Part shown: one piece after another, positions 25,188-33,936 of the stretch
How the letters are laid out: the number at the start of each line of letters is the position of its first letter
Position numbering within the stretch: position 1 is the stretch's first letter
NCBI GenBank assembly: GCA_963732845.1
Contig: CAVTBE010000016.1
Span: 62,001-126,000, forward strand
Direction: 5' to 3'
DNA from: CAVSRC01 sp963732845
Lineage (GTDB): Bacteria > Pseudomonadota > Alphaproteobacteria > Rhizobiales > Kaistiaceae
Length of the DNA: 64,000 bases
Notes under the pieces: generated by a model
Database searches by the model: none
Seen by the model: only the letters and a program-made list of their open reading frames with translations
Told to the model about the DNA's origin: nothing
Translations under genes and position numbers: made by a program

Positions 25188-27113
25188 TTGAATCCTTCGC
25201 CAGCCACTCCCCTGCTCGACCGCGTCAAAACGCCTGAGGATTTGCGCAAGCTGCCCGAATCCGAACTGCGTCAACTGGCCGACGAGCTGCGTCAGGAGAC
25301 AGTCTCGGCGGTTTCGGTCACCGGCGGCCATCTCGGCGCCGGCCTCGGTGTGATCGAGCTGACGGTGGCGCTGCACTACGTCTTCGACACGCCGCGCGAC
25401 AAGCTGATCTGGGACGTCGGCCATCAGGCCTATCCGCACAAGATCCTGACCGGGCGCCGCGACCGCATCCGCACGCTGCGCCAGGCGAAGGGCCTCAGCG
25501 GCTTCACCAAGCGCGCCGAGAGCGAATACGACCCCTTCGGCACCGCGCATTCCTCGACCTCGATTTCGGCGGCGCTGGGCATGGCGGTCGCCCGCGACCT
25601 CAAGGGCGGCACCGAGAACGTGATTGCGGTCATCGGCGACGGCGCCATGTCGGCCGGCATGGCCTATGAGGCGATGAACAATGCCGGCCACCTGAAATCG
25701 CGTCTGATCGTCATCCTCAACGACAACGACATGTCGATCGCGCCGCCGGTGGGGGCGCTGTCGGCGCATCTGGCCAAGCTGGTGTCGGGGCGCACCTATC
25801 GCGGCCTCAGGCGGCTGGCCAAGCAGCTTGCCGAATACCTGCCGCGCTATTTCCGCGAACGGGCGCGACTGACCGAGGAATTCGCCCGCAGCTTCTGGAC
25901 CGGCGGCACGCTGTTCGAGGAGCTCGGCTTCTACTATGTCGGCCCGATCGACGGGCACAATCTCGACCATCTGCTGCCGGTGCTGCGCAACGTCGCGGCG
26001 ATGCAGAACGGCCCGGTGCTGGTCCACGTGCGCACGCGCAAGGGCAAGGGCTATGGCCCGGCGGAGGCGGCACCCGACAAATATCACGGGGTCGGCAAGT
26101 TCGACGTGATCACCGGGGCGCAGGCCAAGAGCCGCTCCAACGCGCCGGCCTATACAAAAGTGTTCGCGGAAAGCCTCATCAAGCAGGCGGAAGCCGACGA
26201 TCGCATCGTCGCCGTCACCGCGGCGATGCCGGCCGGCACCGGCCTCGACCTGTTCGGCGCCAGGTTCCCCGACCGTACCTTCGATGTCGGCATCGCCGAG
26301 CAGCACGCGGTGACCTTCGCCGCCGGGCTCGCCACCCAGGGCTTCAAGCCGTTCGCCGCCATCTATTCGACCTTCCTGCAACGCGCCTACGACCAGGTGG
26401 TGCACGACGTCGCCATCCAGAGCCTGCCGGTGCGCTTCGCCGTCGATCGTGCCGGCTTCGTCGGCGCCGACGGGCAGACCCATGCCGGTGCCTTCGACAC
26501 GACCTATCTCGCCTGCCTGCCGGGCTTCGTGGTGATGGCGGCGGCGGACGAGGCCGAGCTCGTCCATATGGTGGCGACGGCGGCGGCGATCGACGACCGC
26601 CCGTCGTCGTTCCGCTATCCGCGCGGCGACGGCGTCGGCGTCGAGATGCCCGAGCGCGGCGTGCCGCTCGAGATCGGCCGCGGCCGCATCCTGCGCGAGG
26701 GCGGCAAGGTGGCGCTGCTTTCCTTCGGCGCGCGCCTCATGGAATGCCTCAAGGCGGCGGAAGACCTCGATGCCTACGGCCTGCCGGCGACGGTTGCCGA
26801 TGCCCGCTTCGCCAAGCCGCTCGACACCGCGCTCATCGACCGGCTGGTGCGCGAGCACGAAGTGCTGGTGACCATCGAGGAAGGCTCGGTGGGCGGCTTC
26901 GCCTCGCATGTGCTGGCCTATCTCGAGCAGAGCGGCGCGCTCGAACGCGGCATCAAGGTGCGCTCGCTCACCATGCCCGACCGCTTCGTCGACCACGACA
27001 AGCCGGAGGCGATGTATGCCGCCGCCGGTCTCGACGCTGCCGGCATCGTGACGGCGGTTTTCGCCGCCCTCGGCCGCCGCACGCCGGAGGCGGCGCATCC
27101 ACGGCTGGCCTGA
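25188..27113 (+). CDS. dxs: 1-deoxy-D-xylulose-5-phosphate synthase
   Basis: Thiamine-diphosphate enzyme joining pyruvate and glyceraldehyde 3-phosphate; first step of the MEP isoprenoid pathway. The 641-residue protein begins TPLLDRVKTPEDLRKLPE and has the ThDP motif GDGAMSAGMAYEAMNN, the transketolase-type DVGIAEQHAVTFAAGLA, and DRAGFVGADGQTHAG. TTG 25188 is chosen because an AGGCGGA site precedes it and upstream codons match nothing. Its products feed ubiquinone and haem A side chains, relevant to ubiA and ctaB in this window. Confidence 0.96.
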   Translation: MNPSPATPLLDRVKTPEDLRKLPESELRQLADELRQETVSAVSVTGGHLGAGLGVIELTVALHYVFDTPRDKLIWDVGHQAYPHKILTGRRDRIRTLRQAKGLSGFTKRAESEYDPFGTAHSSTSISAALGMAVARDLKGGTENVIAVIGDGAMSAGMAYEAMNNAGHLKSRLIVILNDNDMSIAPPVGALSAHLAKLVSGRTYRGLRRLAKQLAEYLPRYFRERARLTEEFARSFWTGGTLFEELGFYYVGPIDGHNLDHLLPVLRNVAAMQNGPVLVHVRTRKGKGYGPAEAAPDKYHGVGKFDVITGAQAKSRSNAPAYTKVFAESLIKQAEADDRIVAVTAAMPAGTGLDLFGARFPDRTFDVGIAEQHAVTFAAGLATQGFKPFAAIYSTFLQRAYDQVVHDVAIQSLPVRFAVDRAGFVGADGQTHAGAFDTTYLACLPGFVVMAAADEAELVHMVATAAAIDDRPSSFRYPRGDGVGVEMPERGVPLEIGRGRILREGGKVALLSFGARLMECLKAAEDLDAYGLPATVADARFAKPLDTALIDRLVREHEVLVTIEEGSVGGFASHVLAYLEQSGALERGIKVRSLTMPDRFVDHDKPEAMYAAAGLDAAGIVTAVFAALGRRTPEAAHPRLA

Positions 27114-27195
27114 GCCGACCACCCGTCCGGCCTGTGACGAATTAGCTACTTCGGAATAGTTCCATCTTGCCGCGAAAGGCTTTACAAGCCCGCGG

Positions 27196-27588
27196 ATGTC
27201 CCGGCGCCCCCTGCTCGCACTGTTCCGCGGACCCGACGGCCGCTCGCTGGCGCGCGGCCTGGCCTTGCTCGTGCTGGTCAATGTGCTGCTCGCCGGCCTG
27301 CATGGCGGCGCGCTGGCGCTGTCCGCGGCGAGCGACACGCCGGCGATCTGCACGCTCGCCGGAGCCAACAGCGACCCGGCACATCCGGCCAACGACCCGG
27401 ATCATCGCGCCTGCTGCGTGCTCGGCCTCAACGCGGTCGCCAGTGTCGTTCCACCATCGCCGCCGGCCCTTGCCGATGCGCCGCCGGCCGTCATCGCGCC
27501 GGTGCCGGTTCCGCCACCGGCCGAGCGCGCCACGCTCCATCCCCTCGACGGACCGGCCAATCCGCGCGGTCCCCCGCTCCCCGGCTGA
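27196..27588 (+). CDS. DUF2946-like exported protein
   Basis: A 130-residue small protein with an N-terminal hydrophobic segment (about 18-43) that looks like a signal or anchor. The middle has CTLAG and HRACCVLG; such Cys/His-bearing segments are typical of DUF2946, often encoded beside copper genes. The C-terminal half is Pro/Ala-rich. It precedes PCu(A)C and SCO genes, so a role in copper handling is plausible but inferred. Confidence 0.65.
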   Translation: MSRRPLLALFRGPDGRSLARGLALLVLVNVLLAGLHGGALALSAASDTPAICTLAGANSDPAHPANDPDHRACCVLGLNAVASVVPPSPPALADAPPAVIAPVPVPPPAERATLHPLDGPANPRGPPLPG

Positions 27589-27670
27589 TCCCGATCCTGC
27601 TTCATTGATCCGATCAACCGGCGGCCGCCTGCTGACGCGATGCCGCCATCCTGTCGAGGAAGTCACACAC

Positions 27671-28228
27671 ATGACCCATTTCCTGAAGCGCGCCGCCGTC
27701 GGCGCCCTTTTTGCGGCGATTGCCTTCGCCACACCGGCCTTCGCCCAAGACGTCACCGTCGGTTCGCTGACGCTCAGCAATCTGTGGGCACGGGCGACGC
27801 CACCCAAGGCGCCGACGGGCGCCGGCTATCTGACCATCGTCAATCACGGCAGCGACGCCGACACGCTCACCGCCGTCTCGACGCCGGCTTCCGAGGTGAG
27901 CGAACTGCACATCATGGAGGTCAAGGACGGCATCATGACCATGCATCCGGTCGCCGGCGGCATCAAAATCCCGGCCGGCGAGACCGTCACCCTTGCCCCC
28001 GGCGGCTATCACCTCATGTTCATCAAGCTGAAGCACGACCTGAAGCAGGGTGACGCGCTGCCGGTGACGCTCACCTTCGAGAAGGCGGGCACGGTCGAGG
28101 TCATGCTGCCGATCATGCCGGTTGGCTCCAAGGGACCGGCCGATGCCATGAACACGGATGGGAGCGCCACGAACATGAGCGGCGGTCAGATGAAGATGGA
28201 CAACGGCCAGACGGGCCAGGGCAAATGA
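27671..28228 (+). CDS. Copper chaperone PCu(A)C
   Basis: Periplasmic Cu(I) chaperone that supplies the CuA site of cytochrome oxidase. The 185-residue protein has a signal peptide (1-25, ending AFA) and the copper motif with His and Met ligands: LHIM, then MTMHPV, then GGYHLMF. The C-terminal tail (about 150-185) is rich in Met, Gly and Asn, with M-x-M and H-poor spacing, perhaps an extra copper site. Its stop overlaps the ATG of the SCO gene (ATGA), so the two are coupled. Confidence 0.94.
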   Translation: MTHFLKRAAVGALFAAIAFATPAFAQDVTVGSLTLSNLWARATPPKAPTGAGYLTIVNHGSDADTLTAVSTPASEVSELHIMEVKDGIMTMHPVAGGIKIPAGETVTLAPGGYHLMFIKLKHDLKQGDALPVTLTFEKAGTVEVMLPIMPVGSKGPADAMNTDGSATNMSGGQMKMDNGQTGQGK

Positions 28229-28827
28229 CCGGCCTGCGCGCCATACGCGTCGTCGTCTGGGTGGCGGTGGCGGTCCTGCTCGGCACCGTCGGCTGGATCT
28301 ATTTCCTCAACCAGAACGGCGGCGTGCCCGGCCTCACCGTTTCGCAGATCGGCGGGCCGTTCACGCTCACCGACCAGAACGGCAATACGGTCACCGAGAC
28401 GGCGCTGCAGGGGCACGCCTCGGCGATGTATTTCGGCTACACGTATTGCCCGGATGTCTGCCCGACGACGCTGGCCGACCTGACGCAGTGGATGGGCGAC
28501 CTTGGACCCGATGCCGACAAGCTGAAGGTCTATTTCATCACCGTCGATCCGGAGCGCGACACGCAGGCGGCGATGGCCTCCTACATGCAGGCCTTCGACC
28601 CGCGCTTCACCGCGCTCACCGGCACCCGGCCTCAGATCGACAAGGTGATCAAGGAATACCGGATCTATGCGCGCAAGGTGCCGGGCGCGGACGGCAACTA
28701 CACGATGGACCACACGGCCACCGTGTTCCTGCTCAACGCCAAGGCCGAACTGGTGTCGACCATCGACTACCAGGAGGCGACCGACAAGGCGCTGGCCAAG
28801 CTGAAACGCGCGATCGGCGCATCGTGA
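28225..28827 (+). CDS. SCO family copper/thiol assembly protein
   Basis: Membrane-anchored thioredoxin-fold protein that reduces or metallates the CuA site of oxidase subunit II. The 200-residue protein has one N-terminal transmembrane helix (about 8-27), the CPDVCP copper-binding pair, and the distal His in YTMDHTATVFLL. It is coupled to the PCu(A)C gene by an ATGA overlap. Both should serve the ctaC product encoded 16 kb to the left. Confidence 0.95.
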   Translation: MTGLRAIRVVVWVAVAVLLGTVGWIYFLNQNGGVPGLTVSQIGGPFTLTDQNGNTVTETALQGHASAMYFGYTYCPDVCPTTLADLTQWMGDLGPDADKLKVYFITVDPERDTQAAMASYMQAFDPRFTALTGTRPQIDKVIKEYRIYARKVPGADGNYTMDHTATVFLLNAKAELVSTIDYQEATDKALAKLKRAIGAS

Positions 28828-28860
28828 CCTGACGGGGCGCCGGCGCTATGCTGGCGCCCC

Positions 28861-28998
28861 ATGAGCCTGACGTCGAAACTCTCTCTGTCGCTTGCCGGGC
28901 TGGCCGCCGTGGCACTTGGCGGATTCCTGTGGCTGCGCTTCGGCAATCTCGTCTATTTCGACGTGATCGCGGCCTCCTTCGCCGGCTGTTTTCTCTAG
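28861..28998 (+). CDS. 45-residue single-helix membrane protein
   Basis: A short open frame from ATG to TAG between SCO and tlyA. It encodes a Ser-rich start, a hydrophobic helix (about residues 9-25) and FGNLVYFDVIAASFAGCFL. The third-position GC pattern and the uniform hydrophobic profile look like a real small membrane protein. It ends 25 bases before tlyA and probably shares its transcript. The function is unknown. Confidence 0.6.
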   Translation: MSLTSKLSLSLAGLAAVALGGFLWLRFGNLVYFDVIAASFAGCFL

Positions 28999-29023
28999 GG
29001 TCCGCATCGGGCATATCTCACCC

Positions 29024-29758
29024 ATGACCAAACGGCTCGATCTGGCACTGGTGGAGCGCGGGCTGGTGCGCACCCGGGCGCGGGCGCGCGACGCCATCCT
29101 GCGCGGTCACGTCACCGTCAACGGCAGGCTGGTGGCGCGGCCGGCCACCACCGTCGAACCGGACGCGGCGATTGCGCTCGACGACCCGGCGAGCGGTTAC
29201 GTCTCGCGCGGCAGCCTGAAGATGATCGCGGCGCTCGACCGCTTCGGCTATTCGCCGAAGGGCCGCATAGCGCTCGACATCGGCGCCTCGACCGGCGGCT
29301 TCACCCAGGTGTTGCTCGAACGCGGCGCGGCAAAGGTCTTCGCCATCGATGTCGGCCACGGCCAGCTCGACCCGGAGCTTGCCGCCGATCCGCGCGTCGT
29401 CTCGCGCGAAGGCGTCAATGCGCGCGATCTCAAGCCCGACGATATCGGCGAGCCGGCCGGCGTCATCGTCGCCGATGTCAGCTTCATTTCGCTGAAGCTC
29501 GTCCTGCCGCCGGTGCTGGCGCTTTCCGGCCCCGGCGCCTGGGGCATCTTTCTGGTCAAGCCGCAATTCGAGGTTGGCCGCCAGGCGCTCGGCAAGGGCG
29601 GCATCGTGCGCGACACGGGGCTGGCCGAGCAGACGGCGGCGGATATCGCCCTGTGGCTGGAGAGCGAGATGGGCTGGCGGGCCGACGGCATCCTGCTGTC
29701 GCCGATCGAGGGCGGCGACGGCAACCGCGAATTCCTGCTCGGCGCCTGCCGTGACTGA
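29024..29758 (+). CDS. tlyA: TlyA-type rRNA 2'-O-methyltransferase
   Basis: S4-domain RNA methyltransferase; characterised TlyA enzymes methylate 16S and/or 23S rRNA cytidines on the 2'-O. The 244-residue protein has an N-terminal S4 RNA-binding domain (about 3-60), an SAM motif LDIGASTGGFTQVLLERGA, the catalytic block VIVADVSFISLKLVLPP, and VKPQFEVGR. Also annotated as haemolysin A in older work. Its end overlaps the next gene by 8 bases. Confidence 0.93.
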   Translation: MTKRLDLALVERGLVRTRARARDAILRGHVTVNGRLVARPATTVEPDAAIALDDPASGYVSRGSLKMIAALDRFGYSPKGRIALDIGASTGGFTQVLLERGAAKVFAIDVGHGQLDPELAADPRVVSREGVNARDLKPDDIGEPAGVIVADVSFISLKLVLPPVLALSGPGAWGIFLVKPQFEVGRQALGKGGIVRDTGLAEQTAADIALWLESEMGWRADGILLSPIEGGDGNREFLLGACRD

Positions 29759-30989
29759 GACGGTGACGATCGCCGAGCTCGGCCATGCCGGCGACGGCAT
29801 TGTCGAGCCCGGCGCCGAGGTCGGGGGCCAGCGCCTCTTCGTGCCCTTCACGCTGCCGGGCGAGACGGTCGCCATCGAACGCAGCGGCGCGCGGGCGCAA
29901 CTGGTCGCGGTGGTCGAGCCGAGCGCCGAGCGGGTAGAGCCGCCCTGCCGCCATTTCGGCACCTGCGGCGGCTGCGCGTTGCAGCACATGGCGACGCCCG
30001 CCTATCTCGCCTGGAAGCACGAGATCGTGCGGCGCTCGTTGGCTCTCCACCACATCGACGCCGACGTCGAGCCGGTGGTCGCCACGGCGGCCGGCACGCG
30101 CCGTCGCGCGATCTTCTCCGCCGTCGCCACCAAGGACCACCTGATCCTCGGCTTCCACCGCCGCGGCAGCCACGAGATTGTCAGGATAGAAGAATGCCCG
30201 GTGCTCTCCGCCGACATCGTCGCGGCGCTGCCGCTTATCCGGGTCATCGCCGAGCGCGCCATCCGCATGCGTCGTCAGGCGCGCGTCACCGTTCTTGCCG
30301 GTAACGGGCTCGACATCGCCATCAACGGCGGCGGCCGGCTCGACCGCTCGGGGCTGGAGGCGCTGGGCCAGTTTGCCCGTGAGCAGGCCGTCGCGCGGCT
30401 GACGGTCGACGGCACGGAAATCTTCGTCAACCGCCGGCCGGAACTCGCCGCCGGCGGCGCGGCGCTGCTGCCCTCGCCGGGCGGCTTCGTGCAGGCTTCG
30501 GCCAAAGCCGAGGCGGCGCTCGCCGAAGTGGTCACCGCTCATGTCGGCGATGCGGCGCCGGTCGCCGACCTCTTCTCGGGGATCGGCACGTTCACGCTGC
30601 GGCTGGCGCGCCGCGCCGCGGTGACGGCAGTCGAAGGCGATGCGGGCCTGCTGGAAGCACTTGAACAGGCGGTGCGGCAGGCGAGCGGGTGCAAGCCGGT
30701 GACGACGCTCCGCCGCGACCTCTTCGCCAATCCGCTCGCCGCCGCCGAGCTCGACCGCTTCGCCGCGGTAGTCTTCGACCCGCCCGCTACCGGCGCCAAG
30801 GCCCAGGCGCAGGCGATCGCCGGCTCGCGCGTCCCCAAGGTGGTGGCGGTCTCGTGCAGCCCGGCGACGCTCGGCCGCGACGCCCGCATTCTCATCGACG
30901 GCGGCTATCGGCTGACCCGCGTGCTGCCGGTCGACCAGTTCCTGTGGTCGGCGGAGATCGAGGCGGTGGCGAGTTTCGAGCGCCCGTGA
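29751..30989 (+). CDS. Class I RNA m5U methyltransferase (RumA/TrmA-like)
   Basis: SAM-dependent methyltransferase acting on C5 of a uridine in RNA, probably 23S rRNA. The 412-residue protein starts with a TRAM-like beta domain (about 1-55), then a Fe-S cluster set (CRHFGTCGGCALQH), and a C-terminal Rossmann domain with DLFSGIGTFTLRLA, FDPPATGAKAQ and the nucleophile Cys in VAVSCSPATLGRD. GTG 29751 overlaps the tlyA stop, so translation is coupled. Which uridine is modified cannot be told from sequence alone. Confidence 0.93.
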   Translation: MTETVTIAELGHAGDGIVEPGAEVGGQRLFVPFTLPGETVAIERSGARAQLVAVVEPSAERVEPPCRHFGTCGGCALQHMATPAYLAWKHEIVRRSLALHHIDADVEPVVATAAGTRRRAIFSAVATKDHLILGFHRRGSHEIVRIEECPVLSADIVAALPLIRVIAERAIRMRRQARVTVLAGNGLDIAINGGGRLDRSGLEALGQFAREQAVARLTVDGTEIFVNRRPELAAGGAALLPSPGGFVQASAKAEAALAEVVTAHVGDAAPVADLFSGIGTFTLRLARRAAVTAVEGDAGLLEALEQAVRQASGCKPVTTLRRDLFANPLAAAELDRFAAVVFDPPATGAKAQAQAIAGSRVPKVVAVSCSPATLGRDARILIDGGYRLTRVLPVDQFLWSAEIEAVASFERP

Positions 30990-31001
30990 CCTGACCTGAT
31001 C

Positions 31002-32102
31002 CTACTGATCGATGATCTCGGTCGCTTCGATCGCAATGCCGAAGCCGTCGAGGCCGACATAATGGCGCTCGCGACTGGCAAGCAGGCGGATCGACTTGAC
31101 CCCGAGGTCGCGCAGGATCTGCGCGCCGAGACCGACCTCGCGCCACTCCTCGTCGCGCCTGGCGGTGGTGTCGGCGGGATTGGCGGCATCGCGCGTGCGC
31201 CCGCCCTCGCTGGCAACGCCGACCGAGCCCTCGCGCAGATAGACGATGATGCCGCGGCCGCCGCGCGCCAGCTGATGGACGACCCGGTAGAGCACGCTGT
31301 CGGCGCCGAAGACGTCCTCGATCACCGATTCGCGGTGGAGGCGCACCGGCACGCTGATGCCGTCGCCAATGTCGCCGAAGACCAGCGCCAGGTGCTGCGT
31401 CGTGTCGTAAGGCAGGTGATAGGTGTAGGCGTGTGCGGGCCCGGCGTCGGTGGTCACCGCGAAATCGGCAACCCGCTCGACCAGCTTCTCGCTGCGCTGG
31501 CGCCAGGCGATCAGTTCGGCGACCGAGACCAGACGCAGCCCGTGCTCCTCGGCGAAGCGCAGCACATCGGCACCGCGCTTGACGGTGCCATCGTCGTTGA
31601 CCAGTTCGGCGAGCACGCCGACCGGCTCCAGCCCCGCCAGGCGGCAGAGATCGACCGCGGCCTCGGTATGGCCGGAGCGCATGAGCACGCCGCCCTCGCG
31701 GGCGATCAGCGGAAAGACGTGGCCGGGGCGCACGAAATCGGCGGCGCCGACATTGGTATTGGCGAGCGCGCGGATGGTGTTGCAGCGCTCCTCGGCCGAA
31801 ATGCCGGTGGTCATGCCGTGGCGGAAATCGACCGACACGGTGAAGGCGGTGCCGAGCGGCGCATCGTTGTCGGCGACCATCGGTTGCAGCTGCAGCCGGC
31901 GGGCGCTTTCGCGCGGCATCGGCGCGCAGACGATTCCCGTGGTGTAGCGGACGATGAAGCCGATCTTCTCGGGCGTGGCGTGGACGGCGGCGACGATGAG
32001 GTCGCCCTCGTTCTCGCGGTCGGTGTCGTCGGTAACGACGACGATCTCGCCGCGCTTGAAAGCTTCGATGGCCTCGGCCACCGGATCGTTCTGCATGGTC
32101 AT
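31002..32102 (-). CDS. ribB: 3,4-dihydroxy-2-butanone 4-phosphate synthase with degenerate GTP cyclohydrolase II domain
   Basis: Makes the four-carbon riboflavin precursor from ribulose 5-phosphate. The 366-residue protein has an intact RibB domain (about 1-205): DRENEGDLI, RSGHTEAAVDL and FVRPGHVFPL. The second half aligns with GTP cyclohydrolase II (RibA) but the zinc-binding Cys motif is replaced by LHRESVIEDVFG with no cysteines, so it cannot bind the catalytic zinc. Many alphaproteobacterial RibB proteins carry such a non-catalytic tail; a separate RibA is expected elsewhere. ATG 32102 is preferred for its CAGGAC site; ATG 32096 is possible. Confidence 0.92.
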   Translation of the reverse strand: MTMQNDPVAEAIEAFKRGEIVVVTDDTDRENEGDLIVAAVHATPEKIGFIVRYTTGIVCAPMPRESARRLQLQPMVADNDAPLGTAFTVSVDFRHGMTTGISAEERCNTIRALANTNVGAADFVRPGHVFPLIAREGGVLMRSGHTEAAVDLCRLAGLEPVGVLAELVNDDGTVKRGADVLRFAEEHGLRLVSVAELIAWRQRSEKLVERVADFAVTTDAGPAHAYTYHLPYDTTQHLALVFGDIGDGISVPVRLHRESVIEDVFGADSVLYRVVHQLARGGRGIIVYLREGSVGVASEGGRTRDAANPADTTARRDEEWREVGLGAQILRDLGVKSIRLLASRERHYVGLDGFGIAIEATEIIDQ

Positions 32103-32127
32103 TTCGGTTTGTCCTGATGCCGGCCGG

Positions 32128-33216
32128 CTAACCGACCTGGCCACGATGCCTGAGATAGTGATCGGCCAGCACGATGGCCAGCATCGCCTCGCCGATGGGA
32201 ACGGCGCGGATGCCGACGCACGGGTCGTGGCGGCCCTTGGTGGAAACGTCGACCTCGTCGCCGGCCCGGTTGATGGTGCGGCGCGGGTTGAGGATCGACG
32301 ACGTCGGCTTGACGGCGAAGCGGGCGACGACCGGCTGGCCGGTGGAGATGCCGCCGAGAACGCCGCCGGCATGGTTGGAGAGGAAATGTGGCCGGTTGCC
32401 GTCGCCGATGCGCATCTCGTCGGCGTTCTCCTCGCCGGAAAGCGCGGCGGCGGCAAAGCCGGCGCCGATCTCGACACCCTTGACCGCGTTGATCGACATC
32501 AGCGCCGAAGCGATGTCCTGATCGAGCTTGGCGTAGATCGGCGCGCCGAGGCCGGGCGGCACGCCCTCGGCCACGACTTCGATCACCGCGCCGACCGAGG
32601 AGCCGGCCTTGCGCACGCCATCGAGATAGTCGGCCCACATCTCGGCGGCCTTGGCGTCGGGGCAGAAGAACGGGTTGCGGTCGACCTCGGCCCAATCCCA
32701 GCGCGACTGGTCGATGGCGTGCGGGCCGATCTGGACCAGCGCGCCGCGCACGGTCATGCCGGGCACCACCTTGCGGGCGATGGCGCCGGCGGCGACGCGG
32801 CTTGCCGTCTCGCGCGCCGAGGCACGGCCCGAGCCGCGCCAGTCGCGGATGCCGTATTTCTCCTGATAGGTGAAATCGGCGTGGCCGGGCCGGTAGGTCT
32901 CCTTGATGTCGCCGTAGTCCTTGGAGCGCTGGTCGACATTCTCGATGAACAGCGAAATCGGCGTGCCGGTGGTGAGCAATTGCCCGGTGGCTTCGTCCGC
33001 GAACACGCCGGAGAGGATCTTCACCGTGTCCGGTTCGCGCCGCTGGGTGGTGAAGCGCGACTGCCCCGGCCGCCGCCTGTCCATGTCGTGCTGGATCTCG
33101 GCCTCGGAGATGGGGATCAGCGGCGGGCAGCCATCGACCACGGCGCCGATCGCCGGCCCATGGCTCTCGCCCCAGGTGGTGACCCGGAAAAGGTGGCCGA
33201 AGGTGTTGTGCGACAT
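32128..33216 (-). CDS. aroC: Chorismate synthase
   Basis: Last step of the shikimate pathway: 5-enolpyruvylshikimate 3-phosphate to chorismate, using reduced FMN. The 362-residue protein has the hallmark GESHGPAIG at the start, DRRRPGQSRFTTQRREPD, and RPGHADFTYQEKYGIRDWRGSGRASARET, plus GGISTGQPV later. ATG 33216 gives the canonical MSHNTFGHLFRVTTWGESHG start. It precedes ribB by 25 bases on the same strand, linking FMN supply and FMN use. Confidence 0.97.
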   Translation of the reverse strand: MSHNTFGHLFRVTTWGESHGPAIGAVVDGCPPLIPISEAEIQHDMDRRRPGQSRFTTQRREPDTVKILSGVFADEATGQLLTTGTPISLFIENVDQRSKDYGDIKETYRPGHADFTYQEKYGIRDWRGSGRASARETASRVAAGAIARKVVPGMTVRGALVQIGPHAIDQSRWDWAEVDRNPFFCPDAKAAEMWADYLDGVRKAGSSVGAVIEVVAEGVPPGLGAPIYAKLDQDIASALMSINAVKGVEIGAGFAAAALSGEENADEMRIGDGNRPHFLSNHAGGVLGGISTGQPVVARFAVKPTSSILNPRRTINRAGDEVDVSTKGRHDPCVGIRAVPIGEAMLAIVLADHYLRHRGQVG

Positions 33217-33299
33217 GGGTTTCCAGCGTTGAGGCAGGCCGGGCGCCCGCATTTTCTAGGCGGGCGGAGCCGAGGCGTCAAAGCAAAACGCCGCGAGGG

Positions 33300-33887
33300 C
33301 TAAAGCCAGCGCCCCTCACCGTCCCGCCACAGAAACACGCGGTCGTGGCGAAAGTCCTCGATCACCGTCTCCAGCGGATCGAGGTTCAGCAGGTGCGCGC
33401 GCAGCACGCGGCCGACGCCGCCGTGGGAGACGACCAAGGTCGGCCGATCGACCGTCCGCAGCCAGCCGACGATGCGTGCCGACAGCATCTCGTAGCTCTC
33501 GCCGCCCGGCGGCTGAAAGAACCACTTGTCGGCCAGGCGCTGGGCCACCCAGCCGGGATGGGCACGCTCGATATCGCGATAGGTGAAGCCTTCCCACTCG
33601 CCGAAGGTCAGCTCCTTGAGCCGCTCGTCGATACGGTAGCCGGTCGGATCGAGACCCATCGCCGTGCGCGCGATCTCCATGGTCTCGCGGGCGCGGCCGA
33701 GCGGACTTGCGACGAAATCGAAGTTTACCGCCTCGGGGACTTCGCGCCGGACCGTCTCGCCATTCAGCTTCGCCTGGTCGCGCCCCTTGGCGTTGATCGG
33801 AATGTCGCGCTGGCCCTGAAGGCGCCCCTCGACGTTCCAGTCGGTCTCGCCATGGCGCAGGAAGACGAGCGTGGGGATTGCGGACAT
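33300..33887 (-). CDS. Histidine phosphatase family protein
   Basis: A 195-residue phosphoglycerate-mutase-like phosphatase. The RHG motif (R11-H12-G13 in FLRHGETDWN) carries the phosphorylated His; the second catalytic His is in VVSHGGVGRVLRAH, and ASPLGRARETMEIA and GEWEGFTY are further family blocks. The substrate is unknown. It is followed by aroC on the same strand after 83 bases. Confidence 0.93.
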   Translation of the reverse strand: MSAIPTLVFLRHGETDWNVEGRLQGQRDIPINAKGRDQAKLNGETVRREVPEAVNFDFVASPLGRARETMEIARTAMGLDPTGYRIDERLKELTFGEWEGFTYRDIERAHPGWVAQRLADKWFFQPPGGESYEMLSARIVGWLRTVDRPTLVVSHGGVGRVLRAHLLNLDPLETVIEDFRHDRVFLWRDGEGRWL

Positions 33888-33936
33888 TGGCGCGGGATTT
33901 TGGTGGCGGCCGTCGAGCGGACGGATTGGGTTGGGG

